Of a DNA stretch of 64,000 nucleotides, positions 11,948 to 22,246 are shown piece after piece. Where the stretch lies: positions 40,066,601 to 40,130,600 of the forward strand of contig JASEVX010000013.1 of assembly GCA_031761405.1 (NCBI GenBank). The letters run 5' to 3'. Below the pieces are notes generated by a model. That model saw only the letters and a program-made list of their open reading frames with translations, did no database searches and was not told the DNA's origin. This stretch comes from Serripes groenlandicus (Eukaryota > Mollusca > Bivalvia > Cardiida > Cardiidae). How positions within the stretch are numbered: the first letter of the stretch is position 1; the number at the start of each line of letters is the position of its first letter. Both the position numbers and the translations under genes were made by a program.

Positions 11948-12702
11948 TCATTCACTCTTCTGTTGTGCTTCTGTTTCTTTAGAAGCGTCGTCATTGGTAA
12001 CCCCGGTATCACTAGCGTTATTTTCAGATTGTTCTTCTTTCTTTTCTTCATCATTTTCTGCGTTTTGTTGAGTGGCTTCACCGGAATTATCTCCAGACTC
12101 CTGCTGCGTGGTCTCCGCTTGATTCGTCCCCTCCTGAGTGGTTACTTCTTGATTCGTTGCCTCCTCCTGAGTGGTAACTTCTTGGCCTTGTTGAGCTTCT
12201 TTGTCATTTTCACTTTGAGCGTTTTGTGCTTCTTGTTCCGATTCGTTCTGTTGTGCTTCTTGTCCTGTTTCATTCTGTTGTGTGTTCTCACTAGTTTCCA
12301 CTCCGCCTTCAGTTTGTTCAGAAGTTGTTTCAGCTTGCTGATTGGACTCATCACTGTTCTCCTGCTGAACACTTTCACTGACCTTTTCATTATTACTTTC
12401 TTCGTTTGCTTGTTGCGTTGCCTCTGCTTCTTGACTTGTCCCCTGGGCATCCGCTTCTTGTTGTGTTTCTGATTGTTGAGCATTTACTTCTTCCTGTCCC
12501 TGTCCCGATTGTTCCGCTTCCGCCTCCTGTTGACCTCCTTCCGACTCTTGGGCCTCAGATTGCTGTGCCTGTGGCTCACCAGCCTCGTGTTGTATCACTT
12601 CAGCCTCTCCGTGTTGGGATAACCTTGACTGTGCCCGTGACTGTGCCCGTGACTGAGCCCGTGATATAGCTTCCTCTATCTTGAAGATGAGTTTAAGCAA
12701 TT
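11948..12702 (-). CDS. Last exon of EF-hand gene: Gln/Glu-rich tail
   Basis: A 755-bp terminal exon of 250 codons plus a split first codon, stop TGA at 11950-11948. The acceptor is tttacttccag (minus strand), and the phase matches the exon at 14303-14440: the split codon is G|AA, Glu. It starts E-L-L-K-L-I-F-K-I-E-E, a likely helix, followed by three RAQS repeats and then about 220 residues almost wholly of Gln, Glu, Ser, Ala, Thr and Asn, with no hydrophobic core. This part should be disordered and strongly acidic. Acidic low-complexity tails on EF-hand proteins occur in several secreted and calcium-handling proteins, including mollusc shell proteins, but nothing here proves such a role. A long plus-strand frame over the same bases is an antisense shadow of the biased composition. 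Confidence 0.82.
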
Positions 12703-12769
12703 CTGGAAGTAAAGAAAGATATTTGCTTGTAAAAACATATCATCTCGAAAGGGTTCTTACTGTTATTTG

Positions 12770-12892
12770 GTGTGTGTATCTATGTATGTACATGTATGTA
12801 TGTACATGTTTGTATGTACATGTATGTATGTACATGTATGTATGTACATGTATGTATGTATGCATGTATGTATGTATGTATGTGTGTATGTG
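12770..12892. repeat. TACATGTATG microsatellite
   Basis: Alternating tgta/catg units with near-perfect symmetry. It lies in the intron just upstream of the last EF-hand-gene exon. Confidence 0.95.
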
Positions 12893-13374
12893 AGAAAGAG
12901 ATTATATAACCACTTGATGTGTTCACACTTTATGTAAACTAACACAATACATGCCTTCACGTATGGACTTATCATTGAATATTCCACATGTGGCCATTCC
13001 CTGTATCTCAAATGTATGCAAAAACCTATTTCTTGTTTAAGCTTAACCAGTGCAGACCTATATTATATTAGTGGAGCATTTCTTTGCGTCGAAATGTTCC
13101 AATGGTCGATTGAACTGTTGACTTAGATGTATTGATTTAAAAATATTGCCATTCATTTATGATCGAACGTTAAAACCAGATTAAATTGTCCAAACATAAT
13201 ACCGCCCTGGTATAAATAACATTACATAATGGTTGCGTTATCAAAAGCATTATCTTCAGTATAAAACACAGACATATTGTGCCAAAATTGCTAAAGTGAA
13301 AAGAACTCATGCTCTACTTCCCATATTGTTTTGATGAAAGAAAATTGAAATTTCACGCCTGATTTTTATCTATA

Positions 13375-14295
13375 AGTCGATTGATTGATTGATTGATCCA
13401 TTGATCCATTGATTTATTGATGTATTGATTTGATCGGAAGATGGATTAATTGAATGAATGGTCGGATGGTTCATTCGTTGAATGATTGATCGAATATCAT
13501 ACCTTTTTCTTCATAAATACTTTATTAATCTGTTGATCGATTGATGAATTTAAGGATAAATATATTAATTGATTGATTGATTGATTGAACGTCATACATT
13601 TTTCTTCGCTAGTATCTTCAATTGATTGATTGATATATTGATATATTGATTGATTGAACATCATACACTTTTCATTACAAGTAGCTCCGTCTATTGATTG
13701 ATTGAACATCATACATTTTTCTTCGCTAGTACCTTCAATTGACTGATTGATTGATATACTGATTGATCGATTGATTGAACATTATACATTTTTCATTACG
13801 AGTATCTTCCGTCCATTGATTGATTGATATATTGATGGATTGATTGATTGAACATTATACATTTTTCATTACAAGTATCTTCCGTCCATTGATTGATTTA
13901 TATATTGATATATTGATTGATTGAACATCATACATTTTTCTTCGCTAGTACCTTCAATGAACATCATACATTTTTCTTTGATATAACCTTCAATTGATTA
14001 ATTGAACGTCATACATTTTCTTCACTAATAGCTTCCATTGAGTGATTGATTGATTTGTTGATTGATTGAACATCATACATGTTTCTTTATTATTATCTTC
14101 CGTCAATTGATTGATTGATATATTAATTGATTGATTGATACATCGATTGATTGATTGAACAGCATTCATTTTTCATCGCTAGTACCTTCAATTGATTGAT
14201 ATATTGATTGATGGAACATCACACACTTTTCTTTACTAGTATTTTCCGATTGATATAATAATTGATTGATTGAGAAATCGATTGATTTACTGAAC
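13375..14295. repeat. Higher-order (ATTG)n intronic repeat
   Basis: Short runs of ATTG alternate with a block like 'gaacatcatacatttttctt' plus 'cgctagtaccttcaattg', repeated roughly every 60-150 bp about nine times. The block resembles the donor end of the adjacent exon ('gaacatcttaccattttcct' at 14292-14311). The minus strand stays open over parts of it ('NQSI...', 'EKCMMF'), which I read as a by-product. Confidence 0.8.
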
Positions 14296-14302
14296 ATCTT
14301 AC

Positions 14303-14440
14303 CATTTTCCTTAATTTCCTTATCTTCGTTTAGTTGGAGCTCCTTACAAATGTAGTCCAAATCAGCATCGGTTAGTTTGTCTTCGTTGTTTTCGTCACCC
14401 CGCGTTAAGATGTCTCTGAGTTCTTTATATTTGAGGGGAG
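14303..14440 (-). CDS. EF-hand gene exon (third EF-hand-like motif)
   Basis: A 138-bp exon between acceptor atgtattgcag and donor gtaagatg, entering and leaving after codon base 1. It codes for A-P-L-K-Y-K-E-L-R-D-I-L then a loop D-E-N-N-E-D-K-L-T-D-A-D and a helix L-D-Y-I-C-K-E-L. The loop has acidic or Asn residues at positions 1, 3, 5 and 12 and Leu at 8, as in an EF-hand, with Asp in place of the usual Gly at 6. It splices in frame to both neighbours (15739-15858 upstream, 11948-12702 downstream). Confidence 0.85.
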
Positions 14441-15231
14441 CTGCAATACATGACATTACCCTTTAATACATGCAATACACCAATCTGCATCAGACGACTT
14501 TGAAAATGGCTTTGCCAGAAAAATGGAAACTATATATTAATGACAGAATAATAATAATGAGCAATTTCTCCTTTTGCCAAAAATGTTTTTAACTTGATGC
14601 ATAAATTTTTCTTTCATTTATTTCTACAGTTTCCATGTGTTTGCCTACATGTTTCAAAGTAGTCTGCTGCAGATGTGTCGTATGTTGGAAAATGGTTAAC
14701 CAATATAAACAGTACATGCTTTTCCGTTGGTTATTGAGATATAACATTGTATTATATCCCAATGAACTCACCGTGTGTTCTGTCTTTATCTGGTTTCTAC
14801 ATTCCATCGGGAAGTGAGACCCGATATAGATTTAAGTCCGGTCTTATCACTCAGGGGTTAAACTTTATATCTACCGTTTCCATGTTTTCAAAGTTGTCTG
14901 CTGCAGATGTGTTGTATGTTGGACAATGGTTCACCACGATAGATAAACAGCAAATGCTTCTTTGTGTGTTATTGAGAAACAACAGTTGATTATATCCCAA
15001 TTAACTCACTGTGTGTTCTGTCTAAATTTATCCAGTTTCTTCATTCAATCAGTAAGTGAGGACCGATATATATAGTATAGTCGGGTCTAGCAATTTAGGC
15101 TTTTCTTTTATATCTACAGTCTCCATGTTTTTGCCTACAAGTTGTCTGCTGCAGATGTGATGTATGTTGGACAATTGTTAACCAAGATAAACAGTAAATG
15201 CTTTTCCCAATACTCTCACTGTGTGTTCTTT

Positions 15232-15345
15232 GGTAAAATTTAATGTCGAAGTGGTAAACAATGCAGATTTCAGGAGAGACAGCTCGTAATACCTGAATCT
15301 GTATTGTTTGAAAAAGCCTTTAATTACCTTTGGCGAAATATATAT
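15232..15345. mobile_element. Small hairpin repeat (GCAAACAATGCAGATTTCAGG family)
   Basis: 'aaacaatgcagatttcagg' is followed about 50 bp later by its inverse 'ctgaatctgtattgttt'. The same architecture occurs at 17756-17850 and 22555-22650. These are short palindromic non-autonomous elements of unknown superfamily. Confidence 0.6.
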
Positions 15346-15738
15346 ATAGATATTTAAACAAAGCAAATTGATTAACCTCTTTTAAGGATGACGTAAGATT
15401 TGATGTTCGGATGAATAAATCACAGTCTTAGCGAAATCAGACAACGTGCGTATATTGGATCCGACAACATCCCATGAAGGATCGACTCGAACTGACCCTT
15501 TGTATTTAAATAATGATATACAGGTCCACGTTTTACTGTCCAGTGAAATCTCACTAAACAACCAATGCTTGGTTCTGCTGTCAAATCGGTTACAATACAA
15601 TCGGAACACTCACTTATATAGCTTATTTATATTGGTTATCTCCCTTGTTGATATCTAACACTTTTGTAGGCGACAATTCGATTGGTTGATACAAAAATAA
15701 ATCTGAGACGACCTGTGATGAGATTTAATGTAGCCTAC

Positions 15739-15858
15739 CTGTCGATCCCTTTCTACAGGCCCGCAAGTCCGCTATAAAGTTGTTTTGTCTTTCTACAAGT
15801 GGCTTCCATTGCTTTTCAATAAGTGAGGATACTTCTTCAATCGAAAGCACCGAATCGA
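15739..15858 (-). CDS. EF-hand gene exon (second half of a canonical EF-hand)
   Basis: A 120-bp exon, acceptor atatatattccag, donor gtaggcta, phase 1 on both sides. It completes the EF-hand begun in the previous exon. Joined, the loop reads D-K-N-L-D-S-V-L-S-I-E-E, with Asp1, Asn3, Asp5, Ser6, Leu8 and Glu12, followed by the F-helix V-S-S-L-I-E-K-Q-W-K-P-L. A charged linker with one Cys follows (V-E-R-Q-N-N-F-I-A-D-L-R-A-C-R-K). All key calcium ligands are present, so this motif is likely to bind calcium. Confidence 0.87.
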
Positions 15859-16408
15859 CTGGAATATATATGTTAAAGTGAATATTAGAAGCGTCTGTCG
15901 ATGTAAGGTCTTGTTATAAATGACAATGACACAACTTATTATTAAATTAATAAAGCTGCGAATGATGTCAATGTCTTCTTTTGTCACTATGTTTTCAAAA
16001 AGCCGTCTGCTGCAGAGGCGTCAGAAAGCGTCTTTATGAGGGAAAGGGTTAAAGTATAGCCATTTGAATCCAGTCAAAAATAGCCTGGCAAAAGGAGATT
16101 GTGTTCATTTTGAACAAGTTCTCATTTTACCACGTTTTATTTACAAAAGTCGTCTGCTGCAGATGTGTCAACATGATAGAAGTGTCCCACGTGCAAACGC
16201 AAACGAGCAGACGACTTTTGAAAACACAGGCGAAATGAGAAACTGCTCATAATGAGTAATTCCTCCTTTCGCCACGATGTTTTCAATTCTTTTCAATAAG
16301 TATACTTTCATTAATAGAGATCGACTATACGTTTTCAAAGATGTCTGCTGCATAGTTGGGGTATATGTATGTGGGAAAGGGCTTAAACTAGAATAAAGAA
16401 GCACTCAC

Positions 16409-16540
16409 GGTTTTTGTCTAGATCTCCGAAGAGAACTTCTATCTCGTGACTGGTCGGTGATAAGAATAGCCGATAGCACAGACTCCTGAATTGTTCAATA
16501 TTGAGGCTGTCATGTCCGTTTGAACTTGTTTGGATAATTT
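16409..16540 (-). CDS. EF-hand gene exon (first EF-hand and E-helix of the second)
   Basis: A 132-bp exon, acceptor ttctttcag, donor gtgagtgc, phase 1 at both ends. It begins with a split Glu codon followed by I-I-Q-T, then a degenerate loop S-S-N-G-H-D-S-L-N-I-E-Q (Gln instead of Glu at position 12, Ser at position 1), then helix F-R-S-L-C-Y-R-L-F. Next come L-S-P-T-S and the E-helix H-E-I-E-V-L-F-G-D-L leading into the canonical loop that is completed in the next exon. Paired EF-hands, one degenerate and one canonical, are a usual arrangement in this superfamily. Confidence 0.87.
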
Positions 16541-16578
16541 CTGAAAGAATTAAAAGAAAAAGAGTGAAAAAATCATCT

Positions 16579-16843
16579 GAGCCGTACCGCGAGAAGACCG
16601 ACATTGTGGACATTGTGGACTCGGCGACAATCATCGACCCAGATCAGCCTAAAGCATGCCGCGCAGGCTTACCCGCACAGACAGTTTTCGCCTCCTGTGG
16701 ATTTTCTGTTTCAGGAATCATAACTGTATACCCCCATGAGACGGAATATGTCGGCCCGGATTAGCATGCGCGGACTGCACAGGCTGATCTGGGTTGAGAC
16801 ATTACGCAGAGTCCATTATGTTGGTTTTCTCGTGGGACGGCTC
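16579..16843. mobile_element. MITE A (GAGCCGT ends), complete copy
   Basis: The termini are GAGCCGTACCGCGAGAAGAC and, inverted, GGTTTTCTCGTGGGACGGCTC. Inside are 'cgcctcctgtggattttctg', 'gagacggaatatgtcggccc' and 'gcgcggactgcacaggctga', the markers of this family. Other copies: 19117-19286, 19908-20324, 44666-46105, and an end remnant at 58402-58428. Confidence 0.8.
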
Positions 16844-17365
16844 AAATTATTATGAAATTATTGTTAATTGGGGAATATCGGTAGCTACAGTTAAGAACAT
16901 CATGAAATTCATAATCTTAGCGGAACATGATTGGATCGTGAGCGTGATTGGAACGAAGTTGGAACGTTTTAAGAGCGGAACGGAATTCTGCGCTCTGAAC
17001 GAAACAATCATAATGAATAAAACAAATCCAATCACAGGAATGCTTCGCTCATTGAGCGGTTGCAACAATTTACTCAATAATTATTTTACGAAACTACTGT
17101 TGATCGAAAAAAAGCGCTCCCGTTGAGCGTAAAAAAGCGATCAATTTGAACGGAACAGAAAAAAAGCAATCACAATCATTTGAACGGAACAGAAAAAAAG
17201 CAATCACAATCATTTGAACGACTGAACGCTTTAAGAGCGGCTTGGATCGGGAGCGGAGCGGAACTGAACGGAACGGAGCGGAGCGTGAACGGTAAATGTG
17301 TTGAAGCTGATCACAAATGCCCTGATGGTTTGATTTCTTGCAAGTACTGCTGTTACAAAACTCAC

Positions 17366-17399
17366 CTTGTATCTCCTCTTTGGATGGAAGATGGTCAAC
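17366..17399 (-). CDS. EF-hand gene, short upstream exon
   Basis: A 34-bp exon between acceptor aatatatttgcag and donor gtgagttttg. It reads V-D-H-L-P-S-K-E-E-I-Q and leaves after one base (G), which completes Glu with the AA that opens the exon at 16540. The residues form a plausible E-helix for the first EF-hand loop. Both splice sites and the phase fit, but short exons are easy to find by chance, so confidence is moderate. Further 5' exons, which must exist to supply a start codon, were not found up to the gap at 32.6 kb. Confidence 0.6.
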
Positions 17400-17523
17400 C
17401 TGCAAATATATTTAAAAGATATTCATTAAATGGACTGTTTTTGTTTTGTATGAATGGTGTTTTACGCCGTTTTCAACAGATGTTCAGTTATATAAGATTG
17501 TTTACTGGGTAGATAACCATCAC

Positions 17524-17692
17524 CAGGTGTGTAGCTTTGCAATAATCAATGTGTAGGCCGTCTCGTGAGAAAATCAACATTGTGGACTCTGCGTAAAGTA
17601 GATCAGCCTAAGTATGCCACACAGGCCTACCCGGATAGACAATTTTCGCCTCCTGTGGATTTTCTGTTTCAGGAATCACTACTCCCATGTTC
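17524..17692. mobile_element. Composite CAGGGG-ended element, truncated copy
   Basis: It starts CAGGTGTGTAGCTTTGCAAT and continues directly into MITE A sequence ('gtaggccgtctcgtgagaaa', 'cgcctcctgtggattttctg'), ending abruptly near 17692. The complete copies are at 18356-18694 and 30468-30811. It sits in a SINE tail fragment at the same relative position as the 18356 copy. Confidence 0.65.
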
Positions 17693-18281
17693 AAAATCGG
17701 CCGATTCTATTTTTCATGCAATAAGAGTTTTGGAATATTTTTATAACTAAAGCGGGGCAAACAATGCTGCTTTTAGGTGAGACACCTCGTTACTTACTGA
17801 CTCACCTAAATCTGTATTGTTTGCAAAACCTTCAATATTGCCTTTGGCGCTGAAAGAGTTAAAAAGGTATGTTGGAATGTTTATTGAAATCAAGTAAAAC
17901 TACCTGAAAGGGACATTAATGCACTGAGTTTAAAGTAAATCGATATGTTTTTTCTATAGAAATAAAGACGATATTTTAAATTGAATAGGTATTTCTGCCT
18001 CTGACTTAAAATCTTAATATTTGACTGTTAACCATGTCAGGGGAAAAAGAGGTGCTTTAACATATGAAATCAAAAACTGTCTTCAATATTCGTAAAACAT
18101 GTCAAATAGACCGAGAAAGGCAGTGCGGGGAAGAGCGTCGACCTCTAGTCCAAAATATCCCAGGTACGAATCTCGCGATGAGCGAGTACTGATTAAGTCT
18201 CCATGATTCATACATCAAGAGTGATTTATACAATCTGAAAGGTTGTTTCACAATATATGTAAAATAAGATAAGATGTGTGT

Positions 18282-18870
18282 TTTTATGGTGTTTTACGCC
18301 TCCTTCAACATTGTGTTTACATCACGGTGTTTCGTTGGTAAGTTATCAGTACAACCAGGGCGTAGCTTGGCAATACTCAATGTGTAGGCAATCTTGTGAG
18401 AAAATCAACATTGTTGACTCTGCGTAAAGTATCTACCCGGATCAGCCTAAGCATGCCACACAGGCCTACCCGGATAGACACTTTTTGCCTCCTGTGGATT
18501 TTCTGTTTCAGGAATAACTACTCTATACATTTATCCCCCCCCCTAAGACGGAATGTGTCGGCCGGATCAGTCTGCGCGGACAGCGCAGGCTGATCTGGTC
18601 GATACATTACGCAGATGTCTATCTCCGCAGCTGACTTTTGGGGCATTTTGAGAAAAAATGTGTAGGCACGTGCATAAAGGGAGCTACGTCCCTGACAACT
18701 GGTCACATGATCCTGACACTAGCGAGTCAATCGTTATCCTAACCCCACAACCACGTGCGCCAATTAGGCAAAGCAATTACTCCCATTTTATAATTTTGGT
18801 GAGACTCGACCGGGGATAAAACCTGCGACCTCTCGCACCATATGCTGATCTGGCAATACACTGATCGTAT
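18282..18870 (-). mobile_element. tRNA-SINE interrupted by another element
   Basis: The SINE 3' part ('ggtgttttacgcc', 'tacatcacggtgtttcgttg') at 18282-18355 is separated from its 5' part ('gatcctgacactagcgagtc' to the tRNA-like 'gactcgaccggggataaaac') at 18695-18870. The insert is the composite element at 18356-18694. Joining across the insert restores the order seen in the uninterrupted copy at 20420-20662. Confidence 0.7.
18356..18694. mobile_element. Composite MITE, CAGGGCGTAGC ends, 5-bp target duplication
   Basis: The ends are CAGGGCGTAGCT and the inverted AGCTACGTCCCTG. The flanks are ACAAC on both sides (18351-18355 and 18695-18699). Between the outer ends (about 40 bp each) lies almost the whole of MITE A. 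It has no coding capacity. The 5-bp duplication is also seen at 30468-30811. The CAGGGG start is hAT-like, but the usual hAT duplication is 8 bp, so only a 5-bp hAT subgroup or another superfamily fits. Confidence 0.8.
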
Positions 18871-19116
18871 ATGCCTGGCAGTTCACTTTTCCCAGAGCGC
18901 TGCTAATATTTGAATAGAGGGTGAAAGTGTGGGGGTTTAAATATTATTGATATAGGGGTAGAATTTATATCCGCATGTATTATAGAACAAAACCTCGTCG
19001 CGGTAAAACCGACCCTAAGGTATGTGTATTTATTCATTACGCAACAATGTAAAGATTGACGTACACGTTGTATTTTTTCTTCTCGTATGCAGTCTCCAGA
19101 ATCTTATTATCTTTTT

Positions 19117-19286
19117 GAGCCGCTCCACGAGAAAACCAACATTAGGATCAGCCAAAGCCAAAGCCGGCCGCGCAGGCTAACCCGGGAAGACACTTTTCTC
19201 CGCCTGTGTATTTTCGGTTTCAGGAATCATCCCCCTGAGACGGAATGTGTCAGCCCACAATTTTTTTTTCTTTCGTGGAACGGCTC
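19117..19286. mobile_element. MITE A, internally deleted copy
   Basis: GAGCCGCTCCACGAGAAAACC at the left and TTTCGTGGAACGGCTC at the right. 170 bp remain. Confidence 0.75.
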
Positions 19287-19289
19287 ATA

Positions 19290-19440
19290 TATCGAGGGCT
19301 TGGCGTGAAACGGTTGTAACTAAAAACCTATTTTGAAAACCCTGGTTTAGGGACAATTTTGAACCCTTTGTAAACAATGGCCATTTAGATGCCATTGCTC
19401 AGAACGAGCAATGGCACCTAAATTTCCATTGTTTACCAAG
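19290..19440. mobile_element. MITE B (TCGAGGGCTTGGCG ends), 3' truncated
   Basis: It starts TCGAGGGCTTGGCGTGAAAC immediately beside MITE A and includes the hairpin 'gccattgctcagaacgagca' / 'atggcacc'. The full copy is at 43741-43969 and a third at 48487-48683. Confidence 0.65.
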
Positions 19441-19907
19441 AAAAATGATTTAATGCTTATAAAGATACATTTAACATAAAACATGACTTTCATGAAAACG
19501 TTCGTGGAAATAATGGAGGATTTCCACGTTGTTTATAATAGATCGTGATACATTTCAATTTATCATTAAGTCCAGATAAATAACGTTGGATCTCATGATA
19601 AACTTAAAATAATTACAGCATTTTATAATTAAACGTGAAATCCTCCATTTATCTATACATTGGTGGCAGTTTTATGCCACCATAAGCATAGCTAACTGAA
19701 CGAACGGACATGTAGAAGGCATGGAAGTGGTTGGTTTAATCTTGATAGTAAATTCCCAAATATTGACTTTCCTATGAAGTGGCGCACTTGCCCCCATGCA
19801 AAGATTGGTTTAGTACGACGTGAATGCGCTAACATAACACATTAACCCTTTCCCCACAAACAGACGCCTTCTGATACCTCTGCAGCTGGCAGACCACACA
19901 ATTATTG

Positions 19908-20324
19908 CTAATCCGGGCCGACACATTCCGACTAAGGGATATAGAGGTATAGAGTAATGATTCCTGAGACAGAAAATCCACAGGAGGCGAAAAGTCTCTG
20001 TCCGGGTTAACCTGCGCGACATGCTTAGGCTGACCCGGATCGATACTTTACGCAGAGTCCACAATGTTGGTTTTCTCGCGGAACGGCTCATATCAATATA
20101 TCTGCGTAATGTATCGACCAGATCAGCCTGCGCTGTCCGCGCAGACTGATCCGGCCGACACATTCCGTCTAAGGGGGGATAGATAGAGTAGTGATTCCTG
20201 AAACAGAAAATCCACAGGAGGCGACAATTGTCTGTCCAGGTTAGCCTGTGCGGCATTCTCAGGCTGATCCGGGTCGATACTTTACGCAGAGTCCACAATG
20301 TTGGTTTTCTCGCGGAACGGCTTA
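19908..20324. mobile_element. Two MITE A copies arranged in tandem
   Basis: Two right-end blocks ('gcagagtccacaatgttggt' plus 'tctcgcggaacggctc') end at about 20088 and 20324, each preceded by 'ccacaggaggcga' and 'gccgacacattcc'. The first copy lies directly against a truncated piggyBac-like MITE (19843-19895). Confidence 0.7.
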
Positions 20325-20419
20325 ACTATATGATAAAAAGTCTTCTTCACAATTATTTGTTTATCAGATCTGAAGATCAACTTTCATGTGATGAGACACA
20401 TAATAATCAGTTTTCATTT

Positions 20420-20662
20420 GGTGTGACATATATGTTCAGTTATATCACGACGTTTCATTGGTAAGTTACCAGGACTACTGGTTTACTGGTTCGTTAATCA
20501 TGACACCAGCGAGTCAGTCGTAATGCTAACCCCGTAACCCTGAGCGCCAAGTAGCGAAGCAATTAGTACCATTTTTAAAGTCTTTGATATGGACCGGCCG
20601 GGGAGCGAACTCACGACCTCCCCGTACCCGAGGCGGACGCTCTACACTACACCACCGAAGCG
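20420..20662 (-). mobile_element. tRNA-SINE (CCGGCCGGGGAGCGAACTC subtype)
   Basis: The 3' body 'gttatatcacgacgtttcat' and 'gacaccagcgagtcagtcgt' lead to a tRNA-like head at the high-coordinate end. Read on the minus strand the head has 'gtgtagagcgtccgcctcgg' and 'gtgagttcgctccccgg', resembling A and B boxes. Confidence 0.7.
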
Positions 20663-21122
20663 GTCAGCAACATCTCATTTAATATTAAAACATAAAATAA
20701 AACCCGTTCAGTGTATTATTTTTTTCATATTATACCGTTATAAAATGATTATAAAATTTAATATTCCATTTGAAGTGTGCGTGAAGTGTGCCTATAAACT
20801 AATTTATAAATATATATTAAATCGCCACCTCATTTAATATTTAAACATAAAATAAAACCCGTTTAGTGTATTTTTTTCTTCTTCATATTTCACCGTTATA
20901 AAATGATTATAAAAATTAATATTCCATTTGAAGTGGGCCTATAAACTAGTATATAAATATGCATTAAATCCAACCGGGGTTGTCCTTGCGAAATATATTT
21001 ATAAACCGTACAATGCTAATAGAAACCAGTGTATTATGTTTGATTAAGTTCAAGTAGAATGGCTTTTCAGAAAAATCACAGTTGAAGATTGTTTAACTCA
21101 AATACCACACATCTGATTGTTT

Positions 21123-21326
21123 TGTTGGGGGTTTTACGTCGTTTTCGGCATTATTTCAGTTATATCACGGCGAAAGTTCACTTATTCATGATCTTTGGGT
21201 AAACAAACCAGTACTAAGCTAGGAAATGTGCCTTGCCAAATAGCACTCCATCACGACCACAGCGCTGCGACTTGGGGATAGAACCCGGGACTCCCGGTTC
21301 CAAATCACCGACGCTAACCACTAGGC
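21123..21326 (-). mobile_element. tRNA-SINE (GTTCACTTATTCATGATC subtype)
   Basis: 'gggggttttacgtcgttttc', 'gttatatcacggcg' and 'cacttattcatgatctttgg' precede a tRNA-like head with 'gatagaacccgggactcccg'. Relatives occur at 26195-26420, 34990-35205, 39836-40110 and (plus strand) 47300-47470. Confidence 0.7.
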
Positions 21327-21334
21327 GTCAGTAG

Positions 21335-22246
21335 AAGATCTGCTGTGTTAAGGAAAAGTGTTAAATCCACTAACTCAGCATTACAAGTACGTTTAGAAGA
21401 TCTGTTATATAAGAGACAGTGTTAAATCCACTAACTCAGCATTACAAGTACGTTTAGATGATCTGGTATATAAGGGACAGTGTTAAATCCACTAAGTCAG
21501 CATTACAAGTACGTTTAAAAGATCTGGTATATAAGGGACAGTGTTAAATTCACGAACTCAGCATTACAAGTACGTTTAGAAGATCTGTTATATAAGACAC
21601 AGTGTTAAATCCACTAACTCAGCATTACAATTACGTTTAGAATATCTTATATAAGGGACAGTGTTAAATCCACGAACTCAGCATTACAAGTACGTTTAGA
21701 AGATCTGTTATATAAGGGACAGTGTTAAATCCACTAACTTAGCATTACAATTACGTTTAGAATATCTGTTATATAAGGGACAATGTTAAATCCACTAACT
21801 CAGCATTACAAGTACGTTTAGAATATCTGTTATATAAGACACAGTGTTAAATCCACTAACTCAGCATTACAAGTACGTTTAGAATATCTGTTATATAAGG
21901 GACAATGTTAAATCCACTAACTCAGCATTACAAGTACGTTTAGAATATCTGTTATATAAGACACAGTGTTAAATCCACTAACTCAGCATTACAAGTACGT
22001 TTAGAAGATCTGTTATATAAGGGACAGTGTTAAATCCACTAAGTCAGCATTACAAGTACGTTTAGAAGATCTGTTATATAAGGGACAGTGGTAAATCCAC
22101 TAACTCAGCATTACAATTACGTTTAGAAGATCTGTTATATAAGGGACAGTGTTAAATCCACTAAGTCAGCATTACAAGTACGTTTAGAAGTTCTGGTATA
22201 TTTAAGGGACAGTGTTAAATCCACTAACTCAGCATTACAAGTACGT
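21335..22246. repeat. 61-bp tandem satellite, about 15 copies
   Basis: The unit contains 'gtttagaagatctgttatat', 'aagggacagtgttaaatcca' and 'ctaactcagcattacaagta'. Copies differ by scattered substitutions and small indels. It starts directly after a SINE (21123-21326). Each unit carries 'atctgttatataag', a TATA-like string, without evidence of promoter use. Confidence 0.95.

Noticed and set aside
11963..12472. Plus-strand 169-codon open frame, Leu/Phe/Cys-rich
   Set aside because: It is the antisense of the Gln/Glu-rich exon; CAG/GAA-biased codons leave the opposite strand free of stops. Splice sites support only the minus strand.
15382..15609. Minus-strand frame with K-H-W-L-F-S-E-I-S-L-D-S-K and W-D-V-V-G-S-N
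   Set aside because: It looks somewhat protein-like, but the EF-hand exons at 15739 and 14303 splice to each other in perfect phase across it, and I found no splice pair for it. It could be an old element fragment.
20589..20837. 82-codon plus-strand frame beginning M-D-R-P-G-S-E-L-T-T
   Set aside because: Its first half is the tRNA-like head of a SINE and the rest is AT-rich intergenic DNA.
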